From positions 7,113,726 through 7,177,725 of the forward strand of contig NZ_CP053564.1 of NCBI RefSeq assembly GCF_013155125.1: a DNA stretch of 64,000 nt, in the 5' to 3' direction. The notes under the pieces were generated by a model. That model had not been told where the DNA came from. It saw only the letters and a list, made by a program, of their open reading frames with translations, and did no database searches. Origin of the DNA: Pseudonocardia broussonetiae (GTDB lineage Bacteria; Actinomycetota; Actinomycetes; Mycobacteriales; Pseudonocardiaceae). Of this stretch, positions 25,472 through 33,108 are shown one piece after another (the stretch's first letter is position 1; each line of letters begins with the position of its first letter). Position numbers and translations under genes: made by a program.

Positions 25472-26315
25472 GGTCGGTGAAGCCCTCGAACGTCGGCAGG
25501 TCCGGCAGGGTCGACGCCGGCGTGCCCTCGGCGCGCAGCGTCTCCAGGAACGACCGGATGCCGGCCGTGGCCGCGAGCAGCGTGCCGATCGGGTAGAGCA
25601 CGAGCGAGAAGCCCAGCTCGCCGATGCGGTCGAGCGTGATCGGCGGCGTCCGCCCGCCCTCGGCCCAGTTGAACACCAGCGGGGCGACGCCCTTCAGCTC
25701 GTCGGCCACGCGGGCGATGTCGTCCTCGCTGGTCGGGGCCTCGACGAACAGCACGTCGGCGCCCGCCTCGGCGTACGAGCGGGCGCGGGCGATCGCGGCG
25801 TCCAGCCCCTCGACGGCCGCGGAGTCCGTGCGCGCGATGAGCAGGAAGTCGGGGTCGCGGCGGGCGGCGACGGCGGCGCGGATCTTGCCCGCCATCTCCT
25901 CGGCGCCGATCACGGCCTTGCCGCTCATGTGCCCGCACTTCTTGGGCATCACCTGGTCCTCCAGGTGGATCCCCGCGACGCCCGCCTGCTCGTAGAGCTG
26001 CACCGTGCGCACGACGTTGATCGCGTTGCCGTAGCCGGTGTCGGCGTCGGCGATCACCGGGACGTCGACGGCGGCGGCGATGCGTCGCGCGTTGTCGACC
26101 ATCTCGGTGCCGCTGAGCAGCCCGACGTCCGGCCGCCCGACCAGCGAGGCCGTGGTGCCGAACCCCGTCATGTAGACGACGTCGAACCCCGCCTGCTCGA
26201 CGAGCCGGGCCGACAGCGCGTCGTAGGCACCCGGGGCGACGAGCGGGCCGGGGCCGGCCAGCAGCTCGCGGAGACGGGCACGGGGGGCGCTCGGCCCCGA
26301 CAACAGGTTCCCCAT
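25422..26315 (-). CDS. Isocitrate lyase/PEP mutase superfamily lyase
   Basis: 297 residues, PrpB-like length. The signature KKCGHM with reactive Cys127 matches the isocitrate-lyase pattern and favours a C-C bond lyase such as methylisocitrate or 2,3-dimethylmalate lyase over phosphonate mutases, which lack this Cys. Also seen are VYMTGFGTTASLVGRPDVGL, the Mg2+-binding IADADTGYGNA, and LLIARTDSAAVEGLDAA. No methylcitrate synthase is nearby, so the substrate is unclear. ATG 26315 is chosen because TACTTT lies 6 nt upstream. It diverges from the GntR gene across an operator-rich gap. Confidence 0.85.
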   Translation of the reverse strand: MGNLLSGPSAPRARLRELLAGPGPLVAPGAYDALSARLVEQAGFDVVYMTGFGTTASLVGRPDVGLLSGTEMVDNARRIAAAVDVPVIADADTGYGNAINVVRTVQLYEQAGVAGIHLEDQVMPKKCGHMSGKAVIGAEEMAGKIRAAVAARRDPDFLLIARTDSAAVEGLDAAIARARSYAEAGADVLFVEAPTSEDDIARVADELKGVAPLVFNWAEGGRTPPITLDRIGELGFSLVLYPIGTLLAATAGIRSFLETLRAEGTPASTLPDLPTFEGFTDLIGLPEIHDLESRFRP

Positions 26316-26321
26316 GCATGC

Positions 26322-26378
26322 AAAGTAACCGCATCGTCTTGTCCTGGACACCACTTGTCCCTAGATTGCACACAATCT
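26322..26378. promoter_or_regulatory. Divergent control region, lyase and GntR-hyu operon
   Basis: Holds TACTTT (minus strand -10 for the lyase, 26322-26327), a TGTCC-T-GGACA palindrome (26340-26350) and AGATTG-CACA-CAATCT (26363-26378), a perfect 6+6 inverted repeat 16 nt before the GntR start. FCD-type GntR proteins usually bind short palindromes of this kind at their own promoters, so autoregulation and co-control of the lyase are likely. Confidence 0.5.
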
Positions 26379-26394
26379 CGGTGCGGGAGGTCAC

Positions 26395-27057
26395 ATGACG
26401 GCGACATCGACGCCGGGCACGTCGGCGGTGCGGGCCCATGCGGCCGTGCGCGAGCTGATCCTGGGCGGCGAGCTCTCCGCGGGCACCCGGCTGGGCGAGG
26501 CGGAGCTAGCCGACCGGCTCGGCGTGAGCCGCACGCCCGTCCGCGAGGCGCTGGGCCGGCTCGCCGCGGAGGGACTGGTCGAGCTGGTGCCCAACCGCGG
26601 CGCCCGCGTCGCGAGCTGGTCGGTCGCCGAGCTCGAGGGCGTGTTCGAGCTGCGCGCCCTGCTGGAGCCGCAGCTCACCGCGCTCGCCGTGCCGAACGCG
26701 GGCCCCGCCGACGTCGAGGCGCTCGACGACCTGGCGCAGCAGATGGTCGACGTCGCCGCCCACGACCTCGACGCGCTCGTCCCGCTCAACCGCGCCTTCC
26801 ACGACCGGCTCGTCGCGCTGGCCGAGCACCCCGCACTGGCCGCGGCGCTGGCCGGCGCGGTCAAGGCCCCGATCGTGCTCCGCAACTTCCACGCCTACGA
26901 CGACGCGTCGCTGCGCCGGAGCCTCGCCCACCACGTCGAGATCGTCGCCGCGGTGCGGGCGGGCGACCCGGCGTGGGCGGGCGCCGTCATGACCGCACAC
27001 ATCCACAACGCCCGGGCCGTGATGGTCCGCTCGGCGAAGGCCCAGGAGGACGCATGA
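26395..27057 (+). CDS. GntR-family regulator, FCD type
   Basis: 220 residues. The N-terminal winged helix (about 10-80) shows LGEAELADRLGVSRTPVREA and LVPNRGARVASWS. The FCD all-helical ligand domain (about 90-210) has metal-type residues in LNRAFHDRLVALAEHPAL and AHHVEIVAAVRAGD. The ATG at 26395 follows GGGAGG. Its stop overlaps the hyuA start (ATGA), so it is the first gene of the hyu operon and probably its ligand-responsive repressor. Confidence 0.9.
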   Translation: MTATSTPGTSAVRAHAAVRELILGGELSAGTRLGEAELADRLGVSRTPVREALGRLAAEGLVELVPNRGARVASWSVAELEGVFELRALLEPQLTALAVPNAGPADVEALDDLAQQMVDVAAHDLDALVPLNRAFHDRLVALAEHPALAAALAGAVKAPIVLRNFHAYDDASLRRSLAHHVEIVAAVRAGDPAWAGAVMTAHIHNARAVMVRSAKAQEDA

Positions 27058-29087
27058 CGTATCGGCTCGGTGTCGATGTCGGGGGCACGTTCACCGACGT
27101 GCTGCTGGTCGAGGAGACCAGCGGGGCGACGTGGCGGGCGAAGACCGCGTCCACGCCGTCCGACCAGTCCGTGGGCGTGCTGAACGGCATCGGCAAGGTG
27201 TGCGCCGAGGCCGGGATCTCGCTCTCGGACGTCTCCCAGGTGCTGCACGGCACGACGGTCGCGACCAACGCGATCCTGGAGGGCAAGGGCGCCACCGTCG
27301 GGCTGGTGACGACGCAGGGGTTCCGGCAGGTGCTGCAGATCGCGCGCTCCTACGTCCCGGGCGGGCTCGCGGGCTGGATCATCTGGCCCAAGCCGGAGCC
27401 GCTCGCGGCGCTGGAGAACACCGTGGAGGTGTCCGAGCGCCTGGCCAGCGACGGCGCCGTGATCCGCCCGCTCGACGACGACGACGTGCGCGCCCAGCTG
27501 GCCAAGCTCACGGGGATCGAGGCGCTGGCCGTCTCGCTCATCAACTCCTTCGCCGACCCCGCGCACGAGCGGCGGATCGCCGAGATCGCGGCCGAGGTGC
27601 TGCCCGGGGTGCCGGTGAGCCTGTCCAGCGACGTGCTGCCCGAGCTGCGCGAGTACGAGCGCACCGTCACGACCGTCGCGAACGGGTACGTGCAGCCCCA
27701 GGTCGAGCGCTACGTCCGCACGCTGGCCACGCAGCTCGCCGAGGGCGGCGTCGCCGGTGAGCTGGCCATCCTGCGCAGCGACGGCGGGCTCTCCTCGGCC
27801 GACGCGGCGATCGACGCGCCGGTCACGATGCTGCTCTCGGGCCCGGCGGGCGGCGTCACCGGCGCGGTGTGGGTGGCCGAGCAGTGCGGCTTCACCGACC
27901 TCATCACCTTCGACATGGGCGGCACGTCCACCGACGTCGCGCTGGTCCAGGGCCTGACCCCGCGGATCGGCCGCGAGACGAAGGTCGGCGACCTGACGGT
28001 CCGGGCGTCGAGCGTCGACGTCCGCACGGTGGGCGCGGGCGGCGGCTCGATCGCGCACGTCCCCGAGCTGACGAAGGCCCTGCGCGTCGGCCCGCAGTCC
28101 GCGGGCGCCGACCCGGGCCCGGCCGCGTACGGCAAGGGCGGCACCGAGCCGACGGTCACCGACGCCAACGTCGTGCTCGGCTACCTGCCGTCGTCGCTGG
28201 CCGGGGGCGAGATCACCCTCGACGTCGACGCCGCCCGCACCGCGGTGGCGAGCGTCGCCGACGCGATGGGGCTCAAGTCCCCCGAGGCCGCGGCGGCCGG
28301 GATCGTCGACATCGTCAACGAGAACATGCTCGGCGGCCTGCGGCTCGTCTCCGTGCAGCAGGGCTTCGACCCGCGCGACTTCGCCCTCGTCGCCTTCGGC
28401 GGCGCCGGCCCGCTGCACGCCAACGCACTCGGCGTCCTCACCGGCGCCTGGCCGGTGATCGTGCCGCCCTCGCCGGGCGTGCTGTGCGCGCTGGGCGACG
28501 CGACGACGTCGAAGCGGGCGGAGTCGGCGCGGACCGTCCTGCGCCGGTTCGCCGACCTCACCGGCGGCGAGCTCGCGACGGTGCTCACCGAGCTGGCGGA
28601 GGAGGCCGGGGCCCGGCTCGCGCAGCAGGGCGTCGACGACCCGAGCGTCACCTACCAGGTCGACGTCCGCTACCACGGCCAGGGCTTCGAGATCCCGATC
28701 GAGGTGCCCTCGCTCGACGGCGACCCGCTCGCCGCGCTGGCCGCCGACTTCGACCGCGAGCACGAGCGGCTGTTCTCCTTCCTGCTCGGCACCGACCACG
28801 AGCTCGTCAACGCCCGCGCGACCGTCTCGGGCCCGCGCCCGTCGGTGGCCGCGGTGACCCTGCCGGCGTCGGAGGGGCCACCGACACCGATCGACACCCA
28901 TCCCGTGCACGTGCTGGGCAGATCCGTCGACGCCGCCGTGTACGACCGCACGACGCTCCGCGCGGGCGACGTGGTCACCGGTCCGGCGATCGTCGTGGAG
29001 ATGGACTCCACGACGCTCGTCCTGCCGGCGCACGCCGCGACCGTGCACCCGTCCGGAAGTCTTCTCATCAACCCGGTTGGAGCCTGA
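27054..29087 (+). CDS. hyuA: Hydantoinase/oxoprolinase subunit A (HyuA)
   Basis: 677 residues. The N-terminal actin-like ATPase part shows RLGVDVGGTFTDVLLVE, LHGTTVATNAILEGKGA and TFDMGGTSTDVALV, as in ATP-dependent N-methylhydantoinase, 5-oxoprolinase and acetone carboxylase beta subunits. The C-terminal region carries ALVAFGGAGPLHANALG. With HyuB it would hydrolyse a cyclic amide such as N-methylhydantoin using ATP. It is coupled by overlap to the GntR gene and followed by hyuB at the next base but one. The exact substrate is inferred from context, not visible. Confidence 0.88.
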   Translation: MTYRLGVDVGGTFTDVLLVEETSGATWRAKTASTPSDQSVGVLNGIGKVCAEAGISLSDVSQVLHGTTVATNAILEGKGATVGLVTTQGFRQVLQIARSYVPGGLAGWIIWPKPEPLAALENTVEVSERLASDGAVIRPLDDDDVRAQLAKLTGIEALAVSLINSFADPAHERRIAEIAAEVLPGVPVSLSSDVLPELREYERTVTTVANGYVQPQVERYVRTLATQLAEGGVAGELAILRSDGGLSSADAAIDAPVTMLLSGPAGGVTGAVWVAEQCGFTDLITFDMGGTSTDVALVQGLTPRIGRETKVGDLTVRASSVDVRTVGAGGGSIAHVPELTKALRVGPQSAGADPGPAAYGKGGTEPTVTDANVVLGYLPSSLAGGEITLDVDAARTAVASVADAMGLKSPEAAAAGIVDIVNENMLGGLRLVSVQQGFDPRDFALVAFGGAGPLHANALGVLTGAWPVIVPPSPGVLCALGDATTSKRAESARTVLRRFADLTGGELATVLTELAEEAGARLAQQGVDDPSVTYQVDVRYHGQGFEIPIEVPSLDGDPLAALAADFDREHERLFSFLLGTDHELVNARATVSGPRPSVAAVTLPASEGPPTPIDTHPVHVLGRSVDAAVYDRTTLRAGDVVTGPAIVVEMDSTTLVLPAHAATVHPSGSLLINPVGA

Positions 29088-29088
29088 G

Positions 29089-30945
29089 ATGGCGCGCATC
29101 GTCGAGACCGCGACCGGCACCGTCGAGAGGACCGAGGTCGACCCCGTCGTCCTCGACCTCATCGAGAACGGCCTGCGCAACGCCCGCTACGAGATGGACG
29201 AGGTGCTCTTCCGCACCGCCCTGTCCCCCGGCATCCGCGAGCAGCACGACGAGTTCCCGCTGATCGGCGACCCGTCCGGGAAGATGGTCGTCGGGCAGTT
29301 CGGCCTGTCGATCCCCGACTTCCTCGAGGGCTTCGACGACACCGTCGAGGAGGGCGACGTCCTGCTCACGTCCGACCCGTACGCCTGCGGCGCCGCGATC
29401 AGCCACGCCAACGACTGGCTGATCGTCGTGCCGATCTTCCAGGACGGGCGGGTCGTCGGGTGGGCGTCGATGTTCGGGCACATGTCCGACGTCGGCGGCA
29501 AGACGCCGTGCTCGATGCCGACCGACGCCCGCACGATCTACGAGGAGGGCGTGGTCATCCCGCCCTTCAAGCTGTACTCGAAGGGCGTGCTCAACGAGGA
29601 CGCGCTGCGGATCATCCTCAACCAGGTGCGGATGCCCGACTGGAACCGCGCCGACCTCAACGGGCTGGTCGCGGCCTGCCGCACGGCGTCGCGCCGGGTC
29701 GTGGAGATGTGCGACCGCTTCGGCACCGACGTCTACCTCTCCGCGCTCGACGCCCTGCTGCAGCGCAACTACGACGCCATGAAGGCGCTGCTGTCGATGG
29801 TGTTCGAGGAGGGCCGCACGCTGTCCTTCACCGACTACATCTGCGACGACGGCGTCGGCAACGGCCCCTACGAGCTGAAGCTCTCGCTCACCCGCACCGG
29901 CGAGAAGGTGCACCTGGACTTCACGGGGAGCTCGCCCCAGGCGGCGGGGCCGATCAACTACTACATCAACGAGAACCTGACGCGGATGTTCTTCGGGATC
30001 TACATGATCACCGTGGCCGACCCGCAGATCCTCTGGAACGACGGCTTCTACCCGCTCGTCGACGTCACGATCCCCGACGGCTCGTACTGGAAGCCCAAGC
30101 ACCCGGCGTCGCTCAACGGGCGCAACCACGGCATCGGGCGCGTGTTCGACCTGTTCGGCGGCCTGCTCGGGCAGACCAACCCGGCGCTGCTCAACGCGGC
30201 CGGCTTCTCGTCGTCGCCGCACTTCATGTACTCGGGCAACTACTCCACCGGCGAGCGCAAGGGCGAGTGGTTCCAGCTGTACTCGATCGGCTTCGGCGGG
30301 ATCCCCGGGCGTCCGCTGGGCGACGGGCCGGACGGGCACTCGCTGTGGCCGAGCTTCGTCAACATCCCGTGCGAGTACCTGGAGTCCTACTACCCGCTGC
30401 GGATCGAGAAGTGGGAGACGGTCTCCGACACCGGCGGCGCGGGCCTGCACCGCGGCGGCAACGGCGTCGACGTGGCGTACGTGTTCGAGGAGCCGGGCAC
30501 CATCGCGATCCACGACGACCGCTGGCTGACCTACCCGTGGGGCGTCAACGGCGGGGCGCCGGGCGCGCGCGGGACGAAGTGGCTGGAGCGGCCCGACGGG
30601 TCGCGCGAGGTGCTGCCGAGCAAGTGCCACGACGTGCCGGTCTCCCCCGGCGACGTCCTGCACTTCGTGACGTGGGGCGGGGGCGGCTGGGGCGACCCCC
30701 TGGAGCGCGACCCCGCACTCGTCGAGCTCGAGGTGCGGCGCGGGCTGGTCACCGAGGAGGGGGCGCGGCGCTACGGCGTGGTCGTCGGCGACGCGGACGC
30801 GACCGCGTCGCTGCGGGCGGAGATGCGGGGGTCGCGGCCCGCGGACCTGCCGGTGTTCGACATGGGGCCGCCGATGGCGGAGATCCTGGCGAACTGCGAG
30901 GCCGAGACGGGCCTCCCCGCGCCGAAGCAGCCGGTGTGGTCGTGA
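29089..30945 (+). CDS. hyuB: Hydantoinase subunit B (HyuB)
   Basis: 618 residues, the large partner of HyuA. Family segments seen: LRNARYEMDEVLFRTALSPG at the N-terminus, LTSDPYACGAAISHANDWLI, FGHMSDVGGKTPCSMPTDAR, LDFTGSSPQAAGPINYYINE and the Gly-rich SDTGGAGLHRGGNG near the C-terminus. ATG 29089 is favoured with GGAG 8 nt upstream over an in-frame TTG at 29077. A hairpin follows its stop before the isochorismatase-type gene. Acetophenone-carboxylase-like function is an alternative since these families share the fold. Confidence 0.88.
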   Translation: MARIVETATGTVERTEVDPVVLDLIENGLRNARYEMDEVLFRTALSPGIREQHDEFPLIGDPSGKMVVGQFGLSIPDFLEGFDDTVEEGDVLLTSDPYACGAAISHANDWLIVVPIFQDGRVVGWASMFGHMSDVGGKTPCSMPTDARTIYEEGVVIPPFKLYSKGVLNEDALRIILNQVRMPDWNRADLNGLVAACRTASRRVVEMCDRFGTDVYLSALDALLQRNYDAMKALLSMVFEEGRTLSFTDYICDDGVGNGPYELKLSLTRTGEKVHLDFTGSSPQAAGPINYYINENLTRMFFGIYMITVADPQILWNDGFYPLVDVTIPDGSYWKPKHPASLNGRNHGIGRVFDLFGGLLGQTNPALLNAAGFSSSPHFMYSGNYSTGERKGEWFQLYSIGFGGIPGRPLGDGPDGHSLWPSFVNIPCEYLESYYPLRIEKWETVSDTGGAGLHRGGNGVDVAYVFEEPGTIAIHDDRWLTYPWGVNGGAPGARGTKWLERPDGSREVLPSKCHDVPVSPGDVLHFVTWGGGGWGDPLERDPALVELEVRRGLVTEEGARRYGVVVGDADATASLRAEMRGSRPADLPVFDMGPPMAEILANCEAETGLPAPKQPVWS

Positions 30946-30950
30946 AAGCC

Positions 30951-30992
30951 CGTGAGTGGCGACCAGGGCCAGAGCCCTGGTTGCCACTCACG
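30951..30992. repeat. Hairpin H4 between hyuB and the amidase gene
   Basis: Arms of 19 nt (30951-30969, starting CGTGAGTGG, and 30974-30992, ending CCACTCACG) pair with one mismatch around a 4-nt loop. It lies within an operon, 6 nt after the hyuB stop, so it may attenuate or stabilise mRNA rather than end it. The arm end is identical to that of hairpin H7 at 51312. Confidence 0.65.
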
Positions 30993-31006
30993 AGCGGCGC
31001 AGCCGC

Positions 31007-31633
31007 ATGACCGGGCCGCACGGGACGGCGTTCTCCGGGCGCGTCGGGTGGGGCGTGCGCCCCGCCGTCCTGGTCATCGACCTGGTCCGCGCCTACACCG
31101 AGCCGGGTGGGCCGTTCCTGCTGCCCGACGCAGGCCCGGCCGTCGCGGCCACCGCCGCCCTGGTCGACGCCGCCCGGGCCGCGGGGCTCCCGGTCGTCTG
31201 GACGGTCGTGCGCTACGACCGCGACCTGGCCGACGGCGGGCTGTTCGTGCGCAAGGTCCCGGCGCTGGCCGCGTTCGCCGAGGGCGCCGACGGCGACTGG
31301 GGTGCGCTCGTGCTCGACCCCGCCCCGGGCGAGCCGGTCGTCGTCAAGCAGTACGCGAGCGGGTTCGCCGGCACGTCGCTCGCGCCGACGCTGCACGCGC
31401 TCGGCGTCGACACCCTGGTGATCACCGGGGTGTCGACGTCGGGGTGCGTGCGCGCCACGGCGACCGACGCGCTGCACCACGGCTTCCGCCCGCACGTCGT
31501 GCGCCAGGCCTGCGCCGACCGGACGCCGGACCTGCACGCGCACAACCTCGCCGACCTCGACGCCAAGTACGCCGACGTCGAGGACCTCGACGCCGCACTG
31601 GACCGGCTGGGAGCGGGTAGCCCGGGGGCATGA
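31007..31633 (+). CDS. Isochorismatase-family amidohydrolase (N-carbamoylsarcosine amidase-like)
   Basis: 208 residues. The family triad is visible: Asp25 (VLVIDLVRAY), Lys114 (VVKQYASGFAGTSL) and Cys147 (STSGCVRATATDA). These cysteine hydrolases cleave N-carbamoyl groups, isochorismate or nicotinamide. In N-methylhydantoin degradation the HyuAB product N-carbamoylsarcosine is cut by such an enzyme to sarcosine, CO2 and ammonia, so the context favours that role (inference). ATG 31007 is preferred over a GTG at 30956 that would lie inside hairpin H4. Its stop overlaps the Csp-like gene start (ATGA). Confidence 0.85.
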   Translation: MTGPHGTAFSGRVGWGVRPAVLVIDLVRAYTEPGGPFLLPDAGPAVAATAALVDAARAAGLPVVWTVVRYDRDLADGGLFVRKVPALAAFAEGADGDWGALVLDPAPGEPVVVKQYASGFAGTSLAPTLHALGVDTLVITGVSTSGCVRATATDALHHGFRPHVVRQACADRTPDLHAHNLADLDAKYADVEDLDAALDRLGAGSPGA

Positions 31634-32037
31634 CACGTGCCGCCGAGATGCTCGACACGACCCCCGCCCACTTCGACCTCGACCGCGACGCCCTCGCCGA
31701 AGCCATCGCGGCCTGCGTCGAGTGCGCCCAGACCTGCACGGCCTGCGCCGACGCCTGCCTGTCCGAGTCCGACGTCGCCGCGATGGTGGCCTGCATCCGC
31801 CTGGACCTCGACTGCGCCGACGTCTGCACGGCCACCTCGCGCGTGCTCAGCCGCCAGACCGCCTACGACGCGCAGGTGACGCGGGCCGTGCTGGAGGCCT
31901 GCGCCACGGCCTGCCGCCGCTGCGGCGACGAGTGCTCCACCCACGGCGACGCCGGGATGGAGCACTGCCGGGTGTGCGCCGAGGCGTGCCGCCGCTGCGA
32001 GCGGGCGTGCCGCGCGCTGCTCGACGCCGCGTCCTAG
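31630..32037 (+). CDS. Csp-type cytosolic copper storage protein (DUF326)
   Basis: 135 residues with 17 cysteines spaced as CxxC / CxxxC on predicted helices: CVECAQTCTACADAC, DLDCADVCTATS, CATACRRCGDEC and CRVCAEACRRCERACRA. This is the four-helix-bundle pattern of Csp proteins, which bind many Cu(I) ions in their core. No signal peptide is seen, so it resembles cytosolic Csp3. It is translationally coupled to the amidase gene, an unusual partner. A ferredoxin is excluded by the repeated helical spacing. Confidence 0.85.
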   Translation: MTRAAEMLDTTPAHFDLDRDALAEAIAACVECAQTCTACADACLSESDVAAMVACIRLDLDCADVCTATSRVLSRQTAYDAQVTRAVLEACATACRRCGDECSTHGDAGMEHCRVCAEACRRCERACRALLDAAS

Positions 32038-32059
32038 CCGCGCTCGTCGGGATCTGTGC

Positions 32060-32239
32060 TCAGCGGCGCCGCCGGTAGCTGCGCACCTGCACCGTGTTGC
32101 CCACGCCGGCCAGGTGCAGCGCGACGCACAGCAGCCCGGCGGTGACGAGCACCTCCGCGGTGATCACGGACAGGGCGAAGCCGATGAGCTGGAAGAGCAG
32201 GGCGAGCCCGAAGAGCACGGCGGCGACGACGGCGACCAT
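32060..32239 (-). CDS. Tiny membrane protein, paralogue 1
   Basis: 59 residues with two hydrophobic helices (about 2-18 and 28-45), a conserved Phe-Gln-Leu between them and a basic tail (RSYRRRR). The ATG at 32239 follows GGAAGGA. It is clearly paralogous to the neighbouring gene at 32271-32441: both read VLFGLALLFQL and TAGLLCVALHLAG. They form a tandem pair on the same strand, 31 nt apart. Function unknown; it could be a membrane stress or assembly peptide. It converges on the Csp gene with a 22-nt gap. Confidence 0.75.
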   Translation of the reverse strand: MVAVVAAVLFGLALLFQLIGFALSVITAEVLVTAGLLCVALHLAGVGNTVQVRSYRRRR

Positions 32240-32270
32240 GGTGGTCCTTCCGGTAGGGGAGCGGTGGGGG

Positions 32271-32441
32271 TCAGCGACGCGAGCGGGCGCGGCGGCTCGT
32301 GCCGATGCCCGCGAGGTGCAGGGCCACGCAGAGCAGACCCGCCGTGATGAGGACGTCGGCGGTGAGCACCGGCACGGAGATGCCGGCGAGCTGGAACAGG
32401 AGCGCGAGTCCGAACAGGACCGCGGCGGCGATGGCGACCAC
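32271..32441 (-). CDS. Tiny membrane protein, paralogue 2
   Basis: 56 residues, same architecture as its downstream paralogue: VLFGLALLFQLAGISVPVLT then ITAGLLCVALHLAGIG and a basic tail (SRRARSRR). The GTG start at 32441 has GGAGG 7 nt upstream. It is the first gene of the pair. About two thirds of positions match between the two, so the duplication is not very recent. No known family recognised. Confidence 0.75.
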   Translation of the reverse strand: MVAIAAAVLFGLALLFQLAGISVPVLTADVLITAGLLCVALHLAGIGTSRRARSRR

Positions 32442-32512
32442 GGGGAACCTCCGGGGGTGAGGGGCTGGTGCGCGCCAGGATCGGGGCAGCGCGCCCGCCC
32501 CGCTGGCGTCGC

Positions 32513-32546
32513 GGCCGAACCGTGACGCGGCGTGCACCGTTCGGCC
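32513..32546. promoter_or_regulatory. Inverted repeat upstream of the tiny membrane genes
   Basis: GGCCGAAC (32513-32520) and GTTCGGCC (32539-32546) are perfect complements 18 nt apart, in the 229-bp gap between divergent genes. A candidate operator for the minus-strand pair; otherwise the gap shows only the palindrome at 32642. Confidence 0.3.
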
Positions 32547-32641
32547 CAGGACCCGCCCCCGGGCTGCTCCGAACGCCCACGACGACACCCCTTGATGGCG
32601 CATCCCGCCCGGCTCGACAGCCTCCCGCGAGCCGGGTCCGG

Positions 32642-32663
32642 ACAGCCGCGGCTGTTGTAGCCT
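32642..32663 (+). promoter_or_regulatory. Palindrome abutting a leaderless -10
   Basis: ACAGCCG-CGGCTGT (32642-32655) is a perfect 14-bp palindrome immediately before TAGCCT (32658-32663), itself 7 nt before GTG 32671. A protein on the palindrome would block or help polymerase directly. Confidence 0.4.
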
Positions 32664-32670
32664 CGCGCCC

Positions 32671-33108
32671 GTGCCCACCGACCTCGCCGCCGTCCGCCGC
32701 ATCGTCGCGCAGGAGAGCGGGCTGGCCACCGTCGCCGTGGTCCGCGCCGACGGCACCCCGCACAGCTCGCTCGTCAACGCCGGGGTGCTCGACCACCCGC
32801 GCACCGGGGAGCCGGTCGTCGCGTACGTGACCTACGGGCCGGTGAAGCTGCGCGCCCTGCGCGCCCGCCCGGCCACGTCGCTGTGCTGGCGGGCGGGCTG
32901 GCGCTGGGCCGCCGTCGACGGCGACTGCGAGCTGCTCGGCCCCGAGGACGGCGACATCGACGCCGAGGAGCTGCGCCTGCTGCTGCGCGCGGTCTTCACC
33001 GCCGCCGGCGGCACCCACGACGACTGGGACGCCTACGACCGGACGATGCGCGAGGAGGGCCGGGTCGCGGTCCTCGTGACACCGACCCGGGTCTACGGCA
33101 ACGCCTGA
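32671..33108 (+). CDS. PNPOx-like flavin/F420-dependent protein
   Basis: 145 residues with the split beta-barrel fold of pyridoxamine-phosphate-oxidase-like proteins: GLATVAVVRADGTPHSSLVN, then VAYVTYGPVKLRALRARPA and SLCWRAGWRWAAVDGDCELL. This pattern is common in actinobacterial F420- or FMN-dependent reductases. No catalytic residue can be assigned. GTG 32671 fits a leaderless promoter. Its 3' end overlaps the convergent MarR gene by 16 nt. Confidence 0.8.
   Translation: MPTDLAAVRRIVAQESGLATVAVVRADGTPHSSLVNAGVLDHPRTGEPVVAYVTYGPVKLRALRARPATSLCWRAGWRWAAVDGDCELLGPEDGDIDAEELRLLLRAVFTAAGGTHDDWDAYDRTMREEGRVAVLVTPTRVYGNA

Noticed and set aside
25422..26315. Phosphoenolpyruvate mutase (phosphonate biosynthesis)
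   Set aside because: The KKCGHM motif with Cys127 marks the lyase branch, and no phosphonopyruvate decarboxylase is nearby.
30956..31006. Upstream GTG start for the amidase gene
   Set aside because: It lies inside hairpin H4 and adds residues dictated by the palindrome; ATG 31007 fits family length.
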